Notes: generated from the sequence alone by a model not told the origin. A stretch of 64,000 bases of DNA from Tethya wilhelma (GCA_964030475.1 CAXIPT010000002.1:14533095-14597094), one strand, 5' to 3'. Shown: positions 10,520 through 22,916, counted from the stretch's first letter. Made by a program: numbers and translations.

Positions 10520-12265
10520 ATGATAAACAATGTATGACTCCAGGAGTTTGGTCTTGACCACTGGATTGCAGACACGAAATGAATGCAACATAAAGCAACA
10601 AAAATCACTATAGTGGCAGTCTTGATATCATCAGAGATTCCAGTTTAAATTATGACCAAGATAAGTGACAGTATCTGAGAAGTTTAATATACCACCACAA
10701 AAATAAAAACATCTCTTAACAAGACAGAGACCAGGAGTACTATAATTGCATCAGAAACAGATAAGCTGAGATTTGGCAGTATTGAAAGTCAGATGAAATT
10801 CAGTGGCAAAGTCTTCGCAAAGACTTAATTGAGATCTGCGAGCACTGGGAGAAGGAGAAAGCAAAACTACATCATCAGCATAAAAAGTACTCAAGTGTAG
10901 TAGTGGCTGAAATAACATTCAATGAGGAGCCTAGAAATTAGCTCATCAAGAGTAATATTGGTGACAGCACTCCTTGACGTACCCTGTTAGAGACAGCAAA
11001 AGGACCAGAAATGGTGGGAGTTCCAGCAAACATACATTGTCTGCCGTTTATACCAGGATAGAAGAAACCTCTCCAGTGGACTTGGGATCAGAAAAGTGAG
11101 GATCCTCTCTTAAAACCCAATTGCAGATGAGAGGTGCAGACCAAAACTAAGCAGAAAAGACCACTCAAGAACCTTACTGAGGTTAGGAGCCAGGGCAATT
11201 GGCCTATAGTTGTCTGAAATAGAGGAATCCTTATTACCCTTAGGCACAGGTAGAATGATACAGTCACTCAATGACTTGGGCATGTATCCATGATGTAGGA
11301 TAACCGTAAAGAGAATAGATAGAGTATCAGGCAGAACTGGAATAACAGATTTGAAGAAATACCAAGGCCATCAGATTTATGCCGCTTGAGCTGATGTAAG
11401 GCATCTGCAACAACTACCTTCAAGATCAGAGAGAGAGATTGAGGAGGTCACAGAGGACAAAAGGAGGTCACGTTCTGCCGGATCTTCTGTATTTAACAAC
11501 AGCTGAAGCTTTCTTGCAAATAAGTCAGAAATAGAGGTATCATCTAAGCAACCATCAACAAACAGAGGAGATGATTGACTCGTGTAGGGTTGTTTAACTC
11601 ATCTGATTTCTGACCAGAAGTCTCGATGATGAGACTCAGCTAGAGCTGCACCTAACTTCTGAATATTCTTCTCCGCTTCAGTCTCCTGATAGCATACTTG
11701 TAACGCTATTTTGTGTGTTTTTGATAGATGATAGTAATCCAGAGCTGGGGCAACCAGCTTCCTGCAATACACAGTTCCAGAATTGTGCATTAGCTCTCAG
11801 AGGATGAGCTTCATCATTCCAACCGGGCTTACGACGCCTGCGTCTCATTGTTAGACAGGATTGAGCAGCTGAAGTAAGACTGGAAAGAACTCGCTCAATA
11901 AGGCTGTCAATCAAATTTTGATCACTTTGACAAGAAATAACTGGACATTGCAAAAGGCCTGTCAGAATATCAGGTAAAGATGAGTTGAGAGCCAGACAAA
12001 AGTTGTCAATGTGGTCAGAAGTGACATTAAGCCAGTCAATAGACAGACTACTGCCTGACACTGAGGCAGTAGAGGGAGCAGTTGTCTGCTGCAAAGGTCT
12101 CAAATAAGAAATGTCAAATGTACAACAGAGAGGGATATGATCTGAGAAGCTATCAACAGAATAAATGCAAGAAGTACAGGCTGGATAGGAGACTGGTATA
12201 TATACTACTGAGGGGAACTCATACTGTAAAGAAATAGCCATTATGTATTCATCAGGACCTTCCAC
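10520..12265 (-). pseudogene. LINE (CR1/L2-like) relic: endonuclease end and reverse transcriptase
   Basis: Read on the minus strand from 12265: an endonuclease end with F-S-D-H-I-P-L, the last APE-endonuclease motif, then a linker with R-R-R-R-K-P-G-W-N-D that is common between endonuclease and RT in such elements. At about 11160-11290 an RT segment reads S-D-N-Y-R-P-I-A-L preceded by L-P-V-P-K-G-N-K-D. The catalytic Y-A-D-D is at 10871-10882, followed by C-E-D-F-A. Several frame breaks make it dead. The class assignment rests on motif style only. Family A DNA abuts its 3' side. Confidence 0.8.
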
Positions 12266-12409
12266 TTACTACACCTAGACCTTCATCAGTTGTTAGAAGA
12301 TTTGATTAGTGTGGTGTCCAATCTGAGACCCTATATTATATTAGCCATTATAGGTTACAGCTTAATTAAACATAAATTTTGCTTAAATGTAAGCTCCTTG
12401 TAGCCTCAT

Positions 12410-12480
12410 TCCCAGGCTCCTCTTAAATTAGCTCTTCAAGTTACAATTTCAAAAAGCAGGAGGGCCTGGTATATGACGGC
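12410..12480. mobile_element. GC-rich mini-hairpin element (decayed)
   Basis: CTCATTCCCAGGCTCCTCTTAA at the left is inverted against AGGAGGGCCTGGTATATGAC at the right. It belongs to the short foldback family also at 38905, 41755, 42323, 56550 and 63384. Confidence 0.55.
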
Positions 12481-12642
12481 ACGTGAATGATGTCGACCCG
12501 ATATCACAAACCATTATGTGTAAGCAGGATTGTACAATTACAACTACAATTGCAATGTACACCCATGCATTTGTCTCATATGTTCCCAGGAAAGTCCACG
12601 GCAGTGACAGTTTTTCTTTCAAGACAATTTTTTGGCACAGCT

Positions 12643-13390
12643 ATATTCCCAGTACGGTAGTACTGGGTACACAGGAATGGCACGGATGGCCCACAGTGGT
12701 GGATCTAGGATTTGAAATAGAAAGGTTCCCAATCAAGTGCGCGGAAAATTTTAGCCAAGCCACACCCACTTCCGTTTGTAAAGCCCCGCCCCTTTAGCGT
12801 GCAGACAGCTAGATTTTGCCACAACAAGGCCTGAATGGAGAAAGAAAGAGTCAGAAACTAGATTCGTAAACCACAGACTGATATACAGTGAGATTTTGAG
12901 TTGAATTTGGTATTTTTAAGTTGAAAGGGGGTTCCAGCTAGCACTATTCCAGTCCCCACAGTTAATTATTATGCGAGGTCTCAGGGGTTCCATGGAACCC
13001 TAGGAACCACCCTAAATCCGCCAATGGCCCATTAGCTCAATACAAATATTCACGCGAATAACTGCAAAAACTGAGCGCTTAGCACTAAAAGGCTTCTTAA
13101 GCTACTATTTAGCTCTTTCTCTTTCTAATGAGCCCAAAAACATGGCCTAAAACCATCGCTAAAGTAACAAACACAAACATGCCAAACAGTTGCTTTTGCC
13201 ATCGGTTTTTAGCACCTCTCATTGAGTAGCTAGATACAAGGCAAACAGCGGGTTCTCCATATGGCCGCCATTAATTTCTACCCTCATGCATAATTCATTA
13301 GCTTCTAGAAAATTCGAATTGACGACCTGTGTGCATTATTTGGAATTCAAATGCAAGTCACCTAGCACCTGCAACTACTTTGTGATACCT
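12643..13390 (+). repeat. Family A copy split by a hAT-like insertion
   Basis: The head, with hairpin 12650-12669, runs to GGATGGCCCA at about 12692. Family A then resumes at ATGGCCCATTAGC (about 13025) after the insertion and continues to a GCATTATTTGGAATTC-like tail. Confidence 0.8.
12693..13024. mobile_element. hAT-like non-autonomous element with 8-bp target duplication
   Basis: The left end is CAGTGGTGGATCTAGGATTT. The right end, ACCCTAAATCCGCCA, is its imperfect inverse, lacking the terminal CTG. The 8-bp sequence ATGGCCCA is present on both sides and only once in uninterrupted family A copies, which is what an 8-bp hAT target duplication would leave. It has no transposase. Confidence 0.7.
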
Positions 13391-13426
13391 GGTTGCTCTT
13401 CTTAAGAGATGAATCAGGACTTTGAT

Positions 13427-14000
13427 TATTCCCAGTACCGTAGTACTGGGTACATAGGAATGGCACGGATGGCCCATTAGCGCAATACAAATATTCACGT
13501 GAATAACTCTGCAAAAACTGAGCGCTTGGCACTAAAAGGCTTATAAAGCTACTATTTAGCTCATTCTCTTTCTAACAAGCCTAAAACCATTGCTAAGGTA
13601 CCAAACTAAAATATGCCAAACCTCCAATTTTCTCCTTCTTCTTCTATGTTATTTCAGCATATCTCGAAGACTGTTCACTTTCAGAAGCTGATTCTTGAAC
13701 GAACAAACTTGGTACCATTGTCTTCACGTGCTTTTGGTATCGTGTGCTCGAGTCTCCCGTTGAATGGCTAGATACAAGGCGAAAAACGCTTCTCCGTATG
13801 GCAGCCATTGATTTCTACATCATGAATAAATTCATAAGCTACTTGAAAAGTCAAATTGACGACTCTTTTCCAGTTAAATAAGTGTGCGTTATTTGGAATC
13901 CAAATATTCGCTGCCTGCCTGCTTTACCTGAAGATTTCTGGTTGTGCTGGACTCTCTAGCTATGTAACTTTTCAGTCTTCAATATTAATGAGGTGAATAG
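13427..14000 (+). repeat. Family A copy, full length
   Basis: The head hairpin is CCCAGTACCGTAGTACTGGG. All internal blocks follow to TCAATATTAATGAGGTGAAT. Non-coding. Confidence 0.8.
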
Positions 14001-14072
14001 ACTACTGTGTTATGTAGTATTCATTATAAGATAAGCAAAGCAATTAAATTTTGGTAGATACAGCTCAGCCTC

Positions 14073-14450
14073 CTGAGATTACTCCAATTTTCTCCATCTT
14101 CTTATTCTTCTTCTTCTTTTCTATCTTGGCTTAACTTTTCTCAGAGACTCTTCACTTTTAGAAGCTGATTCTTGAACGGATGAACTTGGTTTCTTCCGGT
14201 ACAGTCGCTTTTGCCATCGGTTTTTAGCGCCTCTCATTGAGTAGCTAGATACAAGGCGAAAAGCGCCTCCTCCATATGGCCGCCATTAATTTCTACACTT
14301 ATGAATAATTCATTAGCTTCTAGAAAATTCGAATCGACGACCCTTTCCACACACAAAAGTGTCCGTTATTTGGAATTAAATGCACTGAAATTGCATGGAA
14401 CTATTTTGTGATACCTGGTTGCTCTTCTTAAGAGATGAATCAGGACTTTG
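14073..14450 (+). repeat. Family A variant without head
   Basis: Starts at the CTCCAATTTTCTCCATCTTC block and ends with a tail variant (GATACCTGGTTGCTCTTCTT) that also occurs near 13380. That indicates two subfamilies with different 3' ends. Confidence 0.65.
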
Positions 14451-14690
14451 ATTAGTATAACATATAGAAAGACAAGTAAGTCTTATGATACAGCTCTTGC
14501 CTCCAAATGACTGAGATGTGTGTTTCACTTCAGTATCAAGCAGGCTACACAACAAGTTGTGACTTCAAGTACCGGCTCAGCAGCCCGCCGCTGGCCAAAT
14601 TAAGTCTGGCTTGCCAGACTACTAGCTCAGTAGCTAGCTACACACACCAACTCAAATGTAATTTGTAGAAATATGGAAAAATGAGAACAA

Positions 14691-14970
14691 ACAAGTAAAA
14701 AAAAACATTGGAAATGTAATGAGACACAGGAATGGCTAAATCGTAAAAAGAACGCAAACAAGATGGAATGGCTGTTAAGAGTGTGTAAGGAATTCTTCCT
14801 GTGGGCAAAATGAGAGACTCAATAAGGAGATTGTTAAATGCAGCCCATACAGGAAGAATTCCTTACACACTCTAACAGCCATTCCATTTTCATCTGCATC
14901 TTGTTTGCGTTCCTTTTATGATTTAGCCATTCCTGTGTCTCATTACATTTCCAATGTTTTTTTACTTGTA
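14691..14970. mobile_element. MITE-1 copy, palindromic, intact ends
   Basis: A 280-bp unit from ACAAGTAAAAAAAAACATTG to CAATGTTTTTTTACTTGTA. The arms include GGAATGGCTAAATCGTAAAA and its inverse. Confidence 0.9.
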
Positions 14971-15047
14971 TATATAGTGGACTACCTATATGACATCTCT
15001 ACTCCAGGAAGTTTGTCCCAAACAATACAAAGAAAGATTATTATTGG

Positions 15048-15300
15048 TGAGGGAACCCAGGCAAAAAAACCCTTGCAAGCAGTAATGCAAGATCTTGCAA
15101 GCATTGCAAGTTTTTGCAAGTATTTGCAACAAATCTCTTATAATCATTTGCACTGACATTATTTGTAGGTTAGTGCAGGGAATTTGGCATTTCTTGCACT
15201 TTCTTGCAAAAAATAAAAAAAAACTTGTAAAAAAACTTGCTTAGCTTGTATTATCTTGAATTATTGCTTGCAAGACTTTTTTTGCCAGGGAACAATTGAG
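15048..15300. mobile_element. Foldback element rich in TTGCAAG motifs
   Basis: The ends are inverted: CCAGGCAAAAAAACCCTTGC at the left and, read from the right, CCTGGCAAAAAAAGTCTTGC. TTGCAAG or its inverse recurs at least eight times between them. Subterminal arrays of a short palindrome are typical of transposase binding sites in hAT-like elements. The class is inferred. Confidence 0.55.
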
Positions 15301-15639
15301 CTCAACACCTCTCATCTTAACCCACATGGGTCATTCCATATGGAATCAACACAAAAAATGACGCATGTCCTTAGATTTTATCCAAAGTTGGTGTGCACAT
15401 AGTATATCATGAGATTTAAAACCACAATAAATTTTAGGCTCCAGTGTTCTTAGGTATAACAGGTTAAATTTTTGATATTTTTGCAATTTTTCACTGACTC
15501 TGTGGTACAAAATATACTTTATCTTTGACTAGAAGTAAGATATGAGGAAACCAACTAGATTTCCTAATAGCACTTGAAACAAGTTTCAAAATGATATGTT
15601 ACAAGTATGTATTTAATCCACTAAGGTCAAAGGCTTTTT
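15301..15639. other. No recognised feature
   Basis: AT-rich DNA, possibly the left flank or arm of the palindromic element that follows. Confidence 0.35.
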
Positions 15640-16060
15640 TTTGATTAAGTTTGTTTTTCTTCCTGTCAGGATCCTTCAATTTTCTTAATTTTTTGTCAAA
15701 GTGTTCTTTAGTCATTCATTAATACGTAGACAAAGTTTTATTTTGGGTCGATAATGGGCTCCAGAAAAATGTGGCAATTTACTGGTTCATGTAGGTCCTG
15801 AAAATTGGCTACAAGTAAATCATTGACCTAAGCAAGTAAATTGCCACTTTATACTGGAACCCATTATCGAATCAAGATAAAATTATATCAACATATTAAA
15901 GAATGACTAAACAACACTTTGACAAAAAATTATGATTTGACGATCATGTAAGGTCAAAAGTTGTGGCAACATTTTGATTGATTTTGTTTATTTCCAGTTG
16001 AGATCCATCAATTCTCTTAATTTTTTGTACCTGATTACCCGCAACTTGTGCATGCAAAAA
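15640..16060. mobile_element. Large imperfect palindrome
   Basis: The arms are inverted around about 15800: TCGATAATGGGCTCCA against TGGAACCCATTATCGA, TGGCAATTTAC against GTAAATTGCCA, and GTTCTTTAGTCATTC against GAATGACTAAACAAC. An outer block (TTCTTAATTTTTTGT) recurs in direct orientation near 16016. It is probably a foldback element with internal rearrangement. Confidence 0.55.
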
Positions 16061-16421
16061 AATTTAATTAGAAATTCTCTTCTAATGCAGAATTACTAAT
16101 GTTTTAAGGTTATCTGGCATGAAAGATTCCCTTCCTCAGCCACACAACATAGTCCAGGATTGTATATACTCAACTAAGCTAATAGCCAAACACTATTGTG
16201 CTGGTCACCACTCAAAGATGCCAAAGCATAGTGTATTATTAAAGAGCAGATAGTAACACTGATAATGACTCTAGTAAAGATGTTTATTCCTCTAATTGTC
16301 TCTCTGTTGGTTTTGAGTTGAGAAGTAGTGAGCCTGGTATGGATATGAGTCTGATTTCGTTAGCTGCTTCATTTTCAGGCAAATTTTAAAAGGTCATCAA
16401 GATGAGCATAAGTTGGAACAA
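16061..16421. other. No recognised feature
   Basis: No exon or repeat family was identified. Confidence 0.35.
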
Positions 16422-16945
16422 GTATTCCCAGTATGGTACAGGAATGGCAGGAATGGTCCATTAGAAATATTCATGCTAATTACTCTGCAAAAAATGAGTG
16501 CTTGGCACTAAAAGGCTTCTTAAGCTACTATTTAGCTCTTTTTCTTTCTAATGAACCCAAAACATGGCCTAAAACCATCGCCAACTAAACTAAAAAATGC
16601 CAAACTCCATTTTTTTCCATCTTTTTATTCTTTTTCTTCTATCTTCTCAAACTATATCTCAGAGACTATTCACTTTCAGAAGCTGCATGCATGATTCTTG
16701 AATAAACAAACTTGGTTTCTTTGTCTTCATGTGCTTTTGGTATCGGTTTTTTTGTGTCTCTCATTGGGTAGCTAGATACAAGGTGAAAAGCACCATCTCC
16801 GTATGGCAGCCATTCATTATACATCATGCATCTACTTGGAAATTCAGGTTGATGACCCATTTCCAAGTGTGCATTATTTGCCTACTTTATCTGAAGATTT
16901 CTGACCTCTCAGTATCCTTTTAGTCTTCAATATTAAGGAGGTGAA
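16422..16945 (+). repeat. Family A copy, diverged
   Basis: The head hairpin is broken here (CCCAGTATGGTACAGG). The later blocks, including CACTTTCAGAAGCTG and GCTAGATACAAGGTG, are preserved. Confidence 0.7.
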
Positions 16946-17127
16946 TACTTTTTGGTTGTCATTATAAGAAGAGAAGCAAAGCAAGTATATTTTAACCAGT
17001 CTTCTGAGATGTTTCACTTACCAGCTGCCATACTATAGCCTAGTAAGCAGACTACATGTAACTACCTTAATTATATATATACACAAACTCTGATGTGATT
17101 CATTGAATTATGAAAAAATGTGAACAA

Positions 17128-17370
17128 ACAAGTAAAAAACATTGCAAATGTTATGTGACGCAGGAATGGCCAAATCGTAAACAGAAAGCAAACACGATGA
17201 ATTCTTCCTGTGGGCAACATGAGGGACTTAATATGGAAAAGGAGTACTACATACAGCCCACACAGGAAGAATTTTGCACACACTCAAACTGCCATTCCAT
17301 CTTGTTTGCATTTTTTTTACAATTTGGTCATTACTGAGTCACATTACATTTCCATTTTTTTTAACTTGTA
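17128..17370. mobile_element. MITE-1 copy
   Basis: ACAAGTAAAAAACATTGCAA to TTTTTTAACTTGTA. The arms are diverged but inverted throughout. Confidence 0.8.
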
Positions 17371-17467
17371 TAATTACGTAAAGTATATATTTATGCAATT
17401 TTGGAATCTAGAAAAGTGAATCAGACTGATATATACAAGTGACCTCAATGCTTCTCATACATGCAGT

Positions 17468-17502
17468 ACACGTGCTCACACACACACACACACACACACA
17501 CA
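17468..17502. repeat. (CA)n microsatellite
   Basis: An almost pure CA run of about 34 bp. Confidence 0.95.
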
Positions 17503-18481
17503 ACACATATGCACATATTACAAGAGACATACACATTTGCCTAGAGTGATGAGTGTACTGTTAAGTTTACATTAGTCGAATATTTGTGAATATTTGGTCA
17601 AGGCTCTTCTGTTCCTTTCTAACTTCATGCAGTATAAAATTTTCTTCAGACATAGACACTGCACCCTAGGCCTGATCTGTGTGTAACGCTCCTCAACTGC
17701 CAGTACAAACTGACTCAAGCTAATAACCAACAGTGCAATTGTTGTTCCAGACAACCTTGGAAAAAGTTAGTACATTAGAATTGTTGGGTTCGGACAAACC
17801 CCCTTTTGGCAAGGTAAAAATTGTAATTTTGTAGAGAATCAGTAGAAAACTAACACTGCTGTCACTACTCTCAGAAGTGGCCGAAGATATGTTGAGACAG
17901 GAATTTTGAAAAACACATTTATGGGCAAAAAATGACCGTTTTTGCACTGTTGGCATTTATTACGTGTTTCAGTGTATAGTAAGGGTTGGGGACGTTGCTT
18001 TTATGGCAGGATATAATAGTTTTGTAAACCTGTGTGCACTTTTCAAATTTGAGTCTTGGCACTCAAGGTCAGAGTTTGCAACCAGGGATTTTTTATTTTA
18101 AACCTTGCACTACCAGATGTACTTTAGCTTACACATCTATGCACATTCTACGTAATCTACGTAATGTTATATACTCCACCTCCTCGTTTAACACAGTCAT
18201 GGCTTAACTCACCTGAGTGTTATAGAGCTCAAGCAGTAAAGGAATGTGCTCAAAATAATACCCATGCACCACTTTTTTTGAAGTACCGGATTTGGTCACT
18301 AATTTTTGCAGGAAAATGATCTCCAGCAACTTTCATTTTCAATTGTATATTTTGATGTAAGCTCCTGTATACCCAATGGAAGGGATAGGACTGGAGCTAT
18401 TGAAGAGTAGGACACATGATTTGTAGAATAAATGTACCACAAAAAATACTATATACAGCAATTATAAATAATTATTATGCT
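17503..18481. other. No recognised gene
   Basis: Short ORFs on the minus strand (17572-17956) show no family resemblance and no convincing splice context. A fragment near 18290-18330 (TTTTTGCAGGAAAATGATCT) resembles sequences near 33790 and 46795, so some of this is dispersed repeat. Confidence 0.4.
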
Positions 18482-18635
18482 ACAAGTAATAAAAAAACTT
18501 TGTGAGACACAGGAAAGGCTAAAGAAAGTAAACAAGATATGGAATGGCTGTTTGAGTGTGTGCAGAATTCTTCCTGTATGGGCTGCATGTAACACTCCAT
18601 ATTGAGCCTCTGTTTCCAATGTTTTTTTACTGGTT
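18482..18635. mobile_element. MITE-1 copy, internally shortened
   Basis: ACAAGTAATAAAAAAACTTT to TTTCCAATGTTTTTTTACTG, with part of the right arm missing. Confidence 0.65.
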
Positions 18636-18771
18636 TTTTCCTATTTTTTCATACCTCTAGAAATCACATTTGAGTTTGTGTGCCACAACCTCTGAGTAGT
18701 TGTGTAGCCTACTTGATACTGAAGTGAAACACATCTCAGTCAGGAACAGTAGCATTGCCTTGCTATATAAT

Positions 18772-18915
18772 GATAATCTCTGAGAAAAGTTGAACCAAGA
18801 TAGAAAAAGAAGATGGACAAAATTGGAGGATTAGTTTATTTGTTACTTAGCAATGGTTTTATAGGCCATGTTTTTGGGCTCAATAGAATAGGTTAATAGT
18901 GCTAAGCGCTCAGAA
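18772..18915 (-). repeat. Family A fragment, inverted
   Basis: Reads on the minus strand from a GCGCTTAGCACTATTAACC-like block to the TCTATCTTGGTTCAACTTTT block. Confidence 0.6.
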
Positions 18916-19407
18916 TATAGAATGCACAGCAGCTTGAAGTTTACCTACAACTATACTTTGAGACTACTTTTCCCTCCTCCAACAGTACATCTCATTTAAT
19001 TGAATTTATATGCACTTGACACAACGGTCAGAGATCTTGGTCTCTCTGATTTCTTGACTCCAAAGGAGTGGATGGCAGTGATGTTAATTATCAGACTTGG
19101 ACACTGCCCACTTAATTGCCTACAAGCGATATATAAATGAAGACAATTAATTACAAATAAATTGCCATAATGATCAAATAAACCCTTAAATAACACTTTT
19201 GCTACATCTGTCACTTGCTATGCATGGGAACACCACCAAACTTCATTTGCAACAAGAATGAAAGACTTACAATGCAACCTAGGTCTGACCAATTTCTAGT
19301 TCACATCCTAGCACAATACAAAAATCCACCATAGCTATTAGTAGCTTTAGACAATTTGCTATGTAGGGTACATGCAGGTATTAATTATTCCAAAAAATAT
19401 ATAACAA
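18916..19407. other. No recognised feature
   Basis: No exon or repeat family is supported here. Confidence 0.35.
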
Positions 19408-19648
19408 ACAAGTATTAAAAACATTAGAAATGTAGTGAGAACATAGGAATGACAAAATCGTAAAAAGCAAGCAAACAAGATAAGAGTGGTGGTCTGTGTC
19501 CATTATGTCATTGAGCTAGGGATATGAACATTGGCCTGCACACAGAAATGAACTCATCACTCAATCTGACCACCACTCATATCTTGTTTGCTTCCTTTTT
19601 AAGATTTTGCCATTTCTATGTTCTCATTACATGTTTTTATCACTTGTT
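19408..19648. mobile_element. MITE-1 variant (1b)
   Basis: The outer arms match MITE-1 (ACATTAGAAATG, GGAATGACAAAATCGTAAAA), but the centre carries a different inverted pair around AGAGTGGTGGTC and GACCACCACTC. It shares this centre type with 22283-22534. Confidence 0.75.
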
Positions 19649-19883
19649 AAAATTAATTACAAAGCTGCTCTCATAATTAGACAAGTTATCAGATCAAAAT
19701 CTAGATCAATACACTCACCGAATGAGATAGTCTTCTTATAGGTCAGTAAATCGGATGGTTAGAAGTCAGCATGCTCTCAATAATCACAAGAAGGTGTAGC
19801 TTACATAATTTGTTGGACTCTCTTAATCACAAACAGTTGTGACAGTGCTAACGTTCTGCAATTATGACTTGTGTTCTCTGAAC

Positions 19884-20241
19884 AGGGCCGTAGGAAGCGG
19901 TGCGGCAGGTGAGGCTTTGGCCGCACCACTTTTTTTGCTCGTGAAATATGGTAAAGGTCGTTTGCAATTATTTGGGAGTTCGGCTGCAGTGCAGTTGGCT
20001 GCAATTCTGCATGATTTAAAGCGCCTGTGTGCTGCATATAGCTGTAACAAAGTGGCTATCTAGACAAATTATAGAATTAGCTACTTATTCAGTGAGTAAA
20101 TGACCTGAAGTTTGTGATGTATGTGGCCGGCCGGTCATGGCATGCGTAATTCAAGCAATTAATATCCGGTCACGCCCACACCACACCCACTTTGAGTCCC
20201 ACCCACATCCTGTGCCTCACCACTCTGAAGTACGGGCCTGC
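19884..20241. mobile_element. hAT-like non-autonomous element
   Basis: CAGGGCCGTAGGAAGCGG at the left and, inverted, CAGGCCCGTACTTCAGAGTG at the right. Both sides are GC-rich compared with the surroundings (GGTGCGGC, CACGCCCACACC). No 8-bp target duplication was confirmed. Confidence 0.45.
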
Positions 20242-20820
20242 TGAATGGCAGCCATTCATTTCTATACTCATGAATAATTCATTAGCTATATATACAGGTA
20301 AACGGGGGGTTTCGCACAAACTTTGCAATTCTGTCAACATTTTTCCAACACTGTTTGCAACTGCATTGTGAGATGTTATATGCATGCTCGATATAGAATA
20401 CACTAAGTTTAGACCACGCTATGTGTGGAGGCTTCGTTTGGAATGTCTCATATAAACAGATATCTTCACAAATGGTTTTTCTAAACCAGCTTGGTAACTT
20501 CTTTGGACAAAAGGTATGCAGAGTTGAATATCTTGGTCCCTAGAACATCAATGCATTGAAAAACAGACACAAATTTTGTGTCCCATTCTCTGAAGGCATG
20601 TATTTTCAATATTTCCAACACACAAAAATTGTCCATGTTTAATGACTATACATAATACTGAATGGTAGTATTATCCTCTCCAGACTGATATTTATACATG
20701 ATATTGCATAATATAGCTCTTGGCCAGTCTTGATCCAAGGCTTCACTTTGCCTCATGTGACACTGTACCAGCCATGAAGCTCAAATTTCAGCACATGGTT
20801 CATCAACAGACTCAGTAATT
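20242..20820. other. No recognised feature
   Basis: No exon or repeat family is supported here. Confidence 0.35.
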
Positions 20821-20825
20821 AAGTG

Positions 20826-21092
20826 TATCTGTGTGTGTGTGTGTGTGTGTAAGTGAGCTAGTGGGTGAGTGTACAAGTGTATGCGTGTGTGTATGTGTGC
20901 ATGTGATCAACTACATGTGAGTGTGTACGTGAGTGAGAGTGGGAGGGTGCATGTGCAGTGTGTGTGGTGTATGTGCACATGCATTTGCCATGTGTGCATG
21001 TAGAGAGCCTGATTAGTTCATAGAAGCTAATTTCTTGGGACTCTCTCAACTTATTGAGATGGGGTGTGTGTGTGTGTGTGTAGGGGGGGGGG
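20826..21092. repeat. GT-rich low-complexity tract
   Basis: A (GT)n run at about 20830-20851, a degenerate GT/GTGTAT-rich zone to 20995, and a second run near 21065-21081 ending in poly-G. The antisense ORF over it is a compositional artefact. Confidence 0.9.
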
Positions 21093-21940
21093 GCATGGTG
21101 CTGAATCACCACAGCAGCTCTTTAATGGTAAGGAAATCATGTGACATAATTGGGAACAAGCAAGCTCTGGTAGCTACAATGGAATACAATATAGAGTGAT
21201 CAACATTGATCAAATCACCTTATGGTGGCATCACTGGTGCTGGACAGTCAGATTAAGATGTACAATAATTCCTATGAATATATCTTCAGTACACTTACTC
21301 CCTCTGTGTTAGAGTGGTGATACTGTTTAGTTCCACAAGCAAAGTTTATCAGAATCAGGCTGACTGGGTCCGCTTTCTTCAGGTTTGAGAAAGTAAAAAT
21401 CTCTCTCTGATGACAATAACCTACAAACAGAGCAAGCTTGATATGCTTGAATGAATATATGTAACTTATGTGAGACATGAAGCCAAGATTACTACATTGT
21501 TCAACCCATATACACCCCTAAGATGTAGGCTTGGGACATTTTTGTTTCAAGGCATATATAGCCATGAAACTTAGATAATCAGTTACCTAATACATATTGC
21601 TAAATAATATAACTCATAAAATCAGTGTCCACTACTTACCTTTGCATATATATCTCAACAAATTTGACACTTTAGAATGATCTGCATGAAAAATTAAACA
21701 ATCCAGGCCCTGTATCAGCATACTTTTGCGCTAGTCGGACCATTTAGTCTTCTGTCCAATACTTAAATACCTTAACTTCATTTATATGTAGTACTTTTAG
21801 CACCAAAGAAGGTTTTGCTCTTACTGAAGCTTCTTGTTTTCAGCATGTACATTCACTCACAAAAAGGAGCCATTTTGTGGTAACGCCCACTTACATCCAA
21901 AATAAAAACTTGGACGTGGATTTATGTGTGCAGTTCGACT
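21093..21940. other. No recognised gene
   Basis: No exon could be supported. Short ORFs lack family resemblance. Confidence 0.35.
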
Positions 21941-21947
21941 GTCTTAT

Positions 21948-22205
21948 TATTCTTCTATCTTGCGCCCATTTTTCTCTGAAAGTGTTCACTTTCAGAAGCT
22001 GATTTTTGAACAAGTAAACTTTATTTCTTTTTGGCATCGGTTATTCGTCTCTCTAGCCAAGTCGCTAGATACAAGATGAAAAGCACCTTCCCCATATGGC
22101 AGCCATTGATTTCTATACTCATGAATAATTCATTAGCTAATTGGAAAATCACGTTGACGACCCTTTCTGAAGTGTGCGTTATTTAGAATTCACGTATTTT
22201 GTGAC
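21948..22205 (+). repeat. Family A 3' part
   Basis: Preserves the blocks TTCACTTTCAGAAGCTGATT, TCGCTAGATACAAGATG, CATATGGCAGCCATTG and AAGTGTGCGTTATTTAGAAT. The head is missing. Confidence 0.7.
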
Positions 22206-22282
22206 AAGTACAGATTCTGCTATTCCCACTACTACTGGATACAAAACTTCTGTTTGCTTGAGTGCATGCAAAAAATAGAACA

Positions 22283-22534
22283 AACAAATGAAAAAAACAT
22301 TAGAAATGTAATGAGTACATAGGAATGGCCAATTCGTAAAAAGTAAGCAAACAAGATAGGAATTTGGTCAGATTGAGAGAAGAGCTCATTCCTGTGTCTA
22401 CTATGTCATTGAGCTATCATAAGTGAGACACACAAAATGAACTCTTCTCTCAATCTGACCACCATTCCTATGTTATTTGCTTACTTTGCCATTCCTATGT
22501 TTTCATTACTTTTCTAATGTTTTTTTCACTTGTC
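22283..22534. mobile_element. MITE-1 variant (1b)
   Basis: AAAAAACATTAGAAATGTAA to TTTCTAATGTTTTTTTCACT, with the 1b centre (AATCTGACC inverted against GGTCAGATTG). Confidence 0.75.
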
Positions 22535-22763
22535 TAGAATTGAAATTCCCAGCCAGTTCGCGGCAAGTGCGCTTTATTTGAAGCCCACTCAAAATTCCAA
22601 GGGGGTGGGTTTCCCGGCACATTTCAGGAAACTGATGGAATAATAGACAAAGTATGGTCAGCAAAGTGATTGTCAAACGTCAACATAAATAATTATTATT
22701 GGAGCAGTATGATACATAAGAAAACTTGATGTGAATTTGAACTTGAAATCAGTTACTAAACAC

Positions 22764-22916
22764 TGTTTCGACTCCTCTTGGATTCAAGTAGATTAGAGTA
22801 ACTGCACGATCACCATTATTGCATGCAATGTGACATTAACCAATAATCGAGAAAAAGTCTTACAAGAAATATTAGAATGAAAAGTAGAGTAAACGATCAG
22901 TACTGAGTCACCAACA
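22764..22916 (-). repeat. BEL 3' LTR (153 bp)
   Basis: Starts TGTTTCGACTCCTC and ends GAGTCACCAACA on the plus strand. It lacks 10 bp (ACTTTTAATT) that the other LTR has. No obvious polypurine tract adjoins it at 22917 onward. Confidence 0.93.

Noticed and set aside
20858..21112. His/Thr-rich protein on the minus strand
   Set aside because: It is the translation of a GT-rich low-complexity tract.
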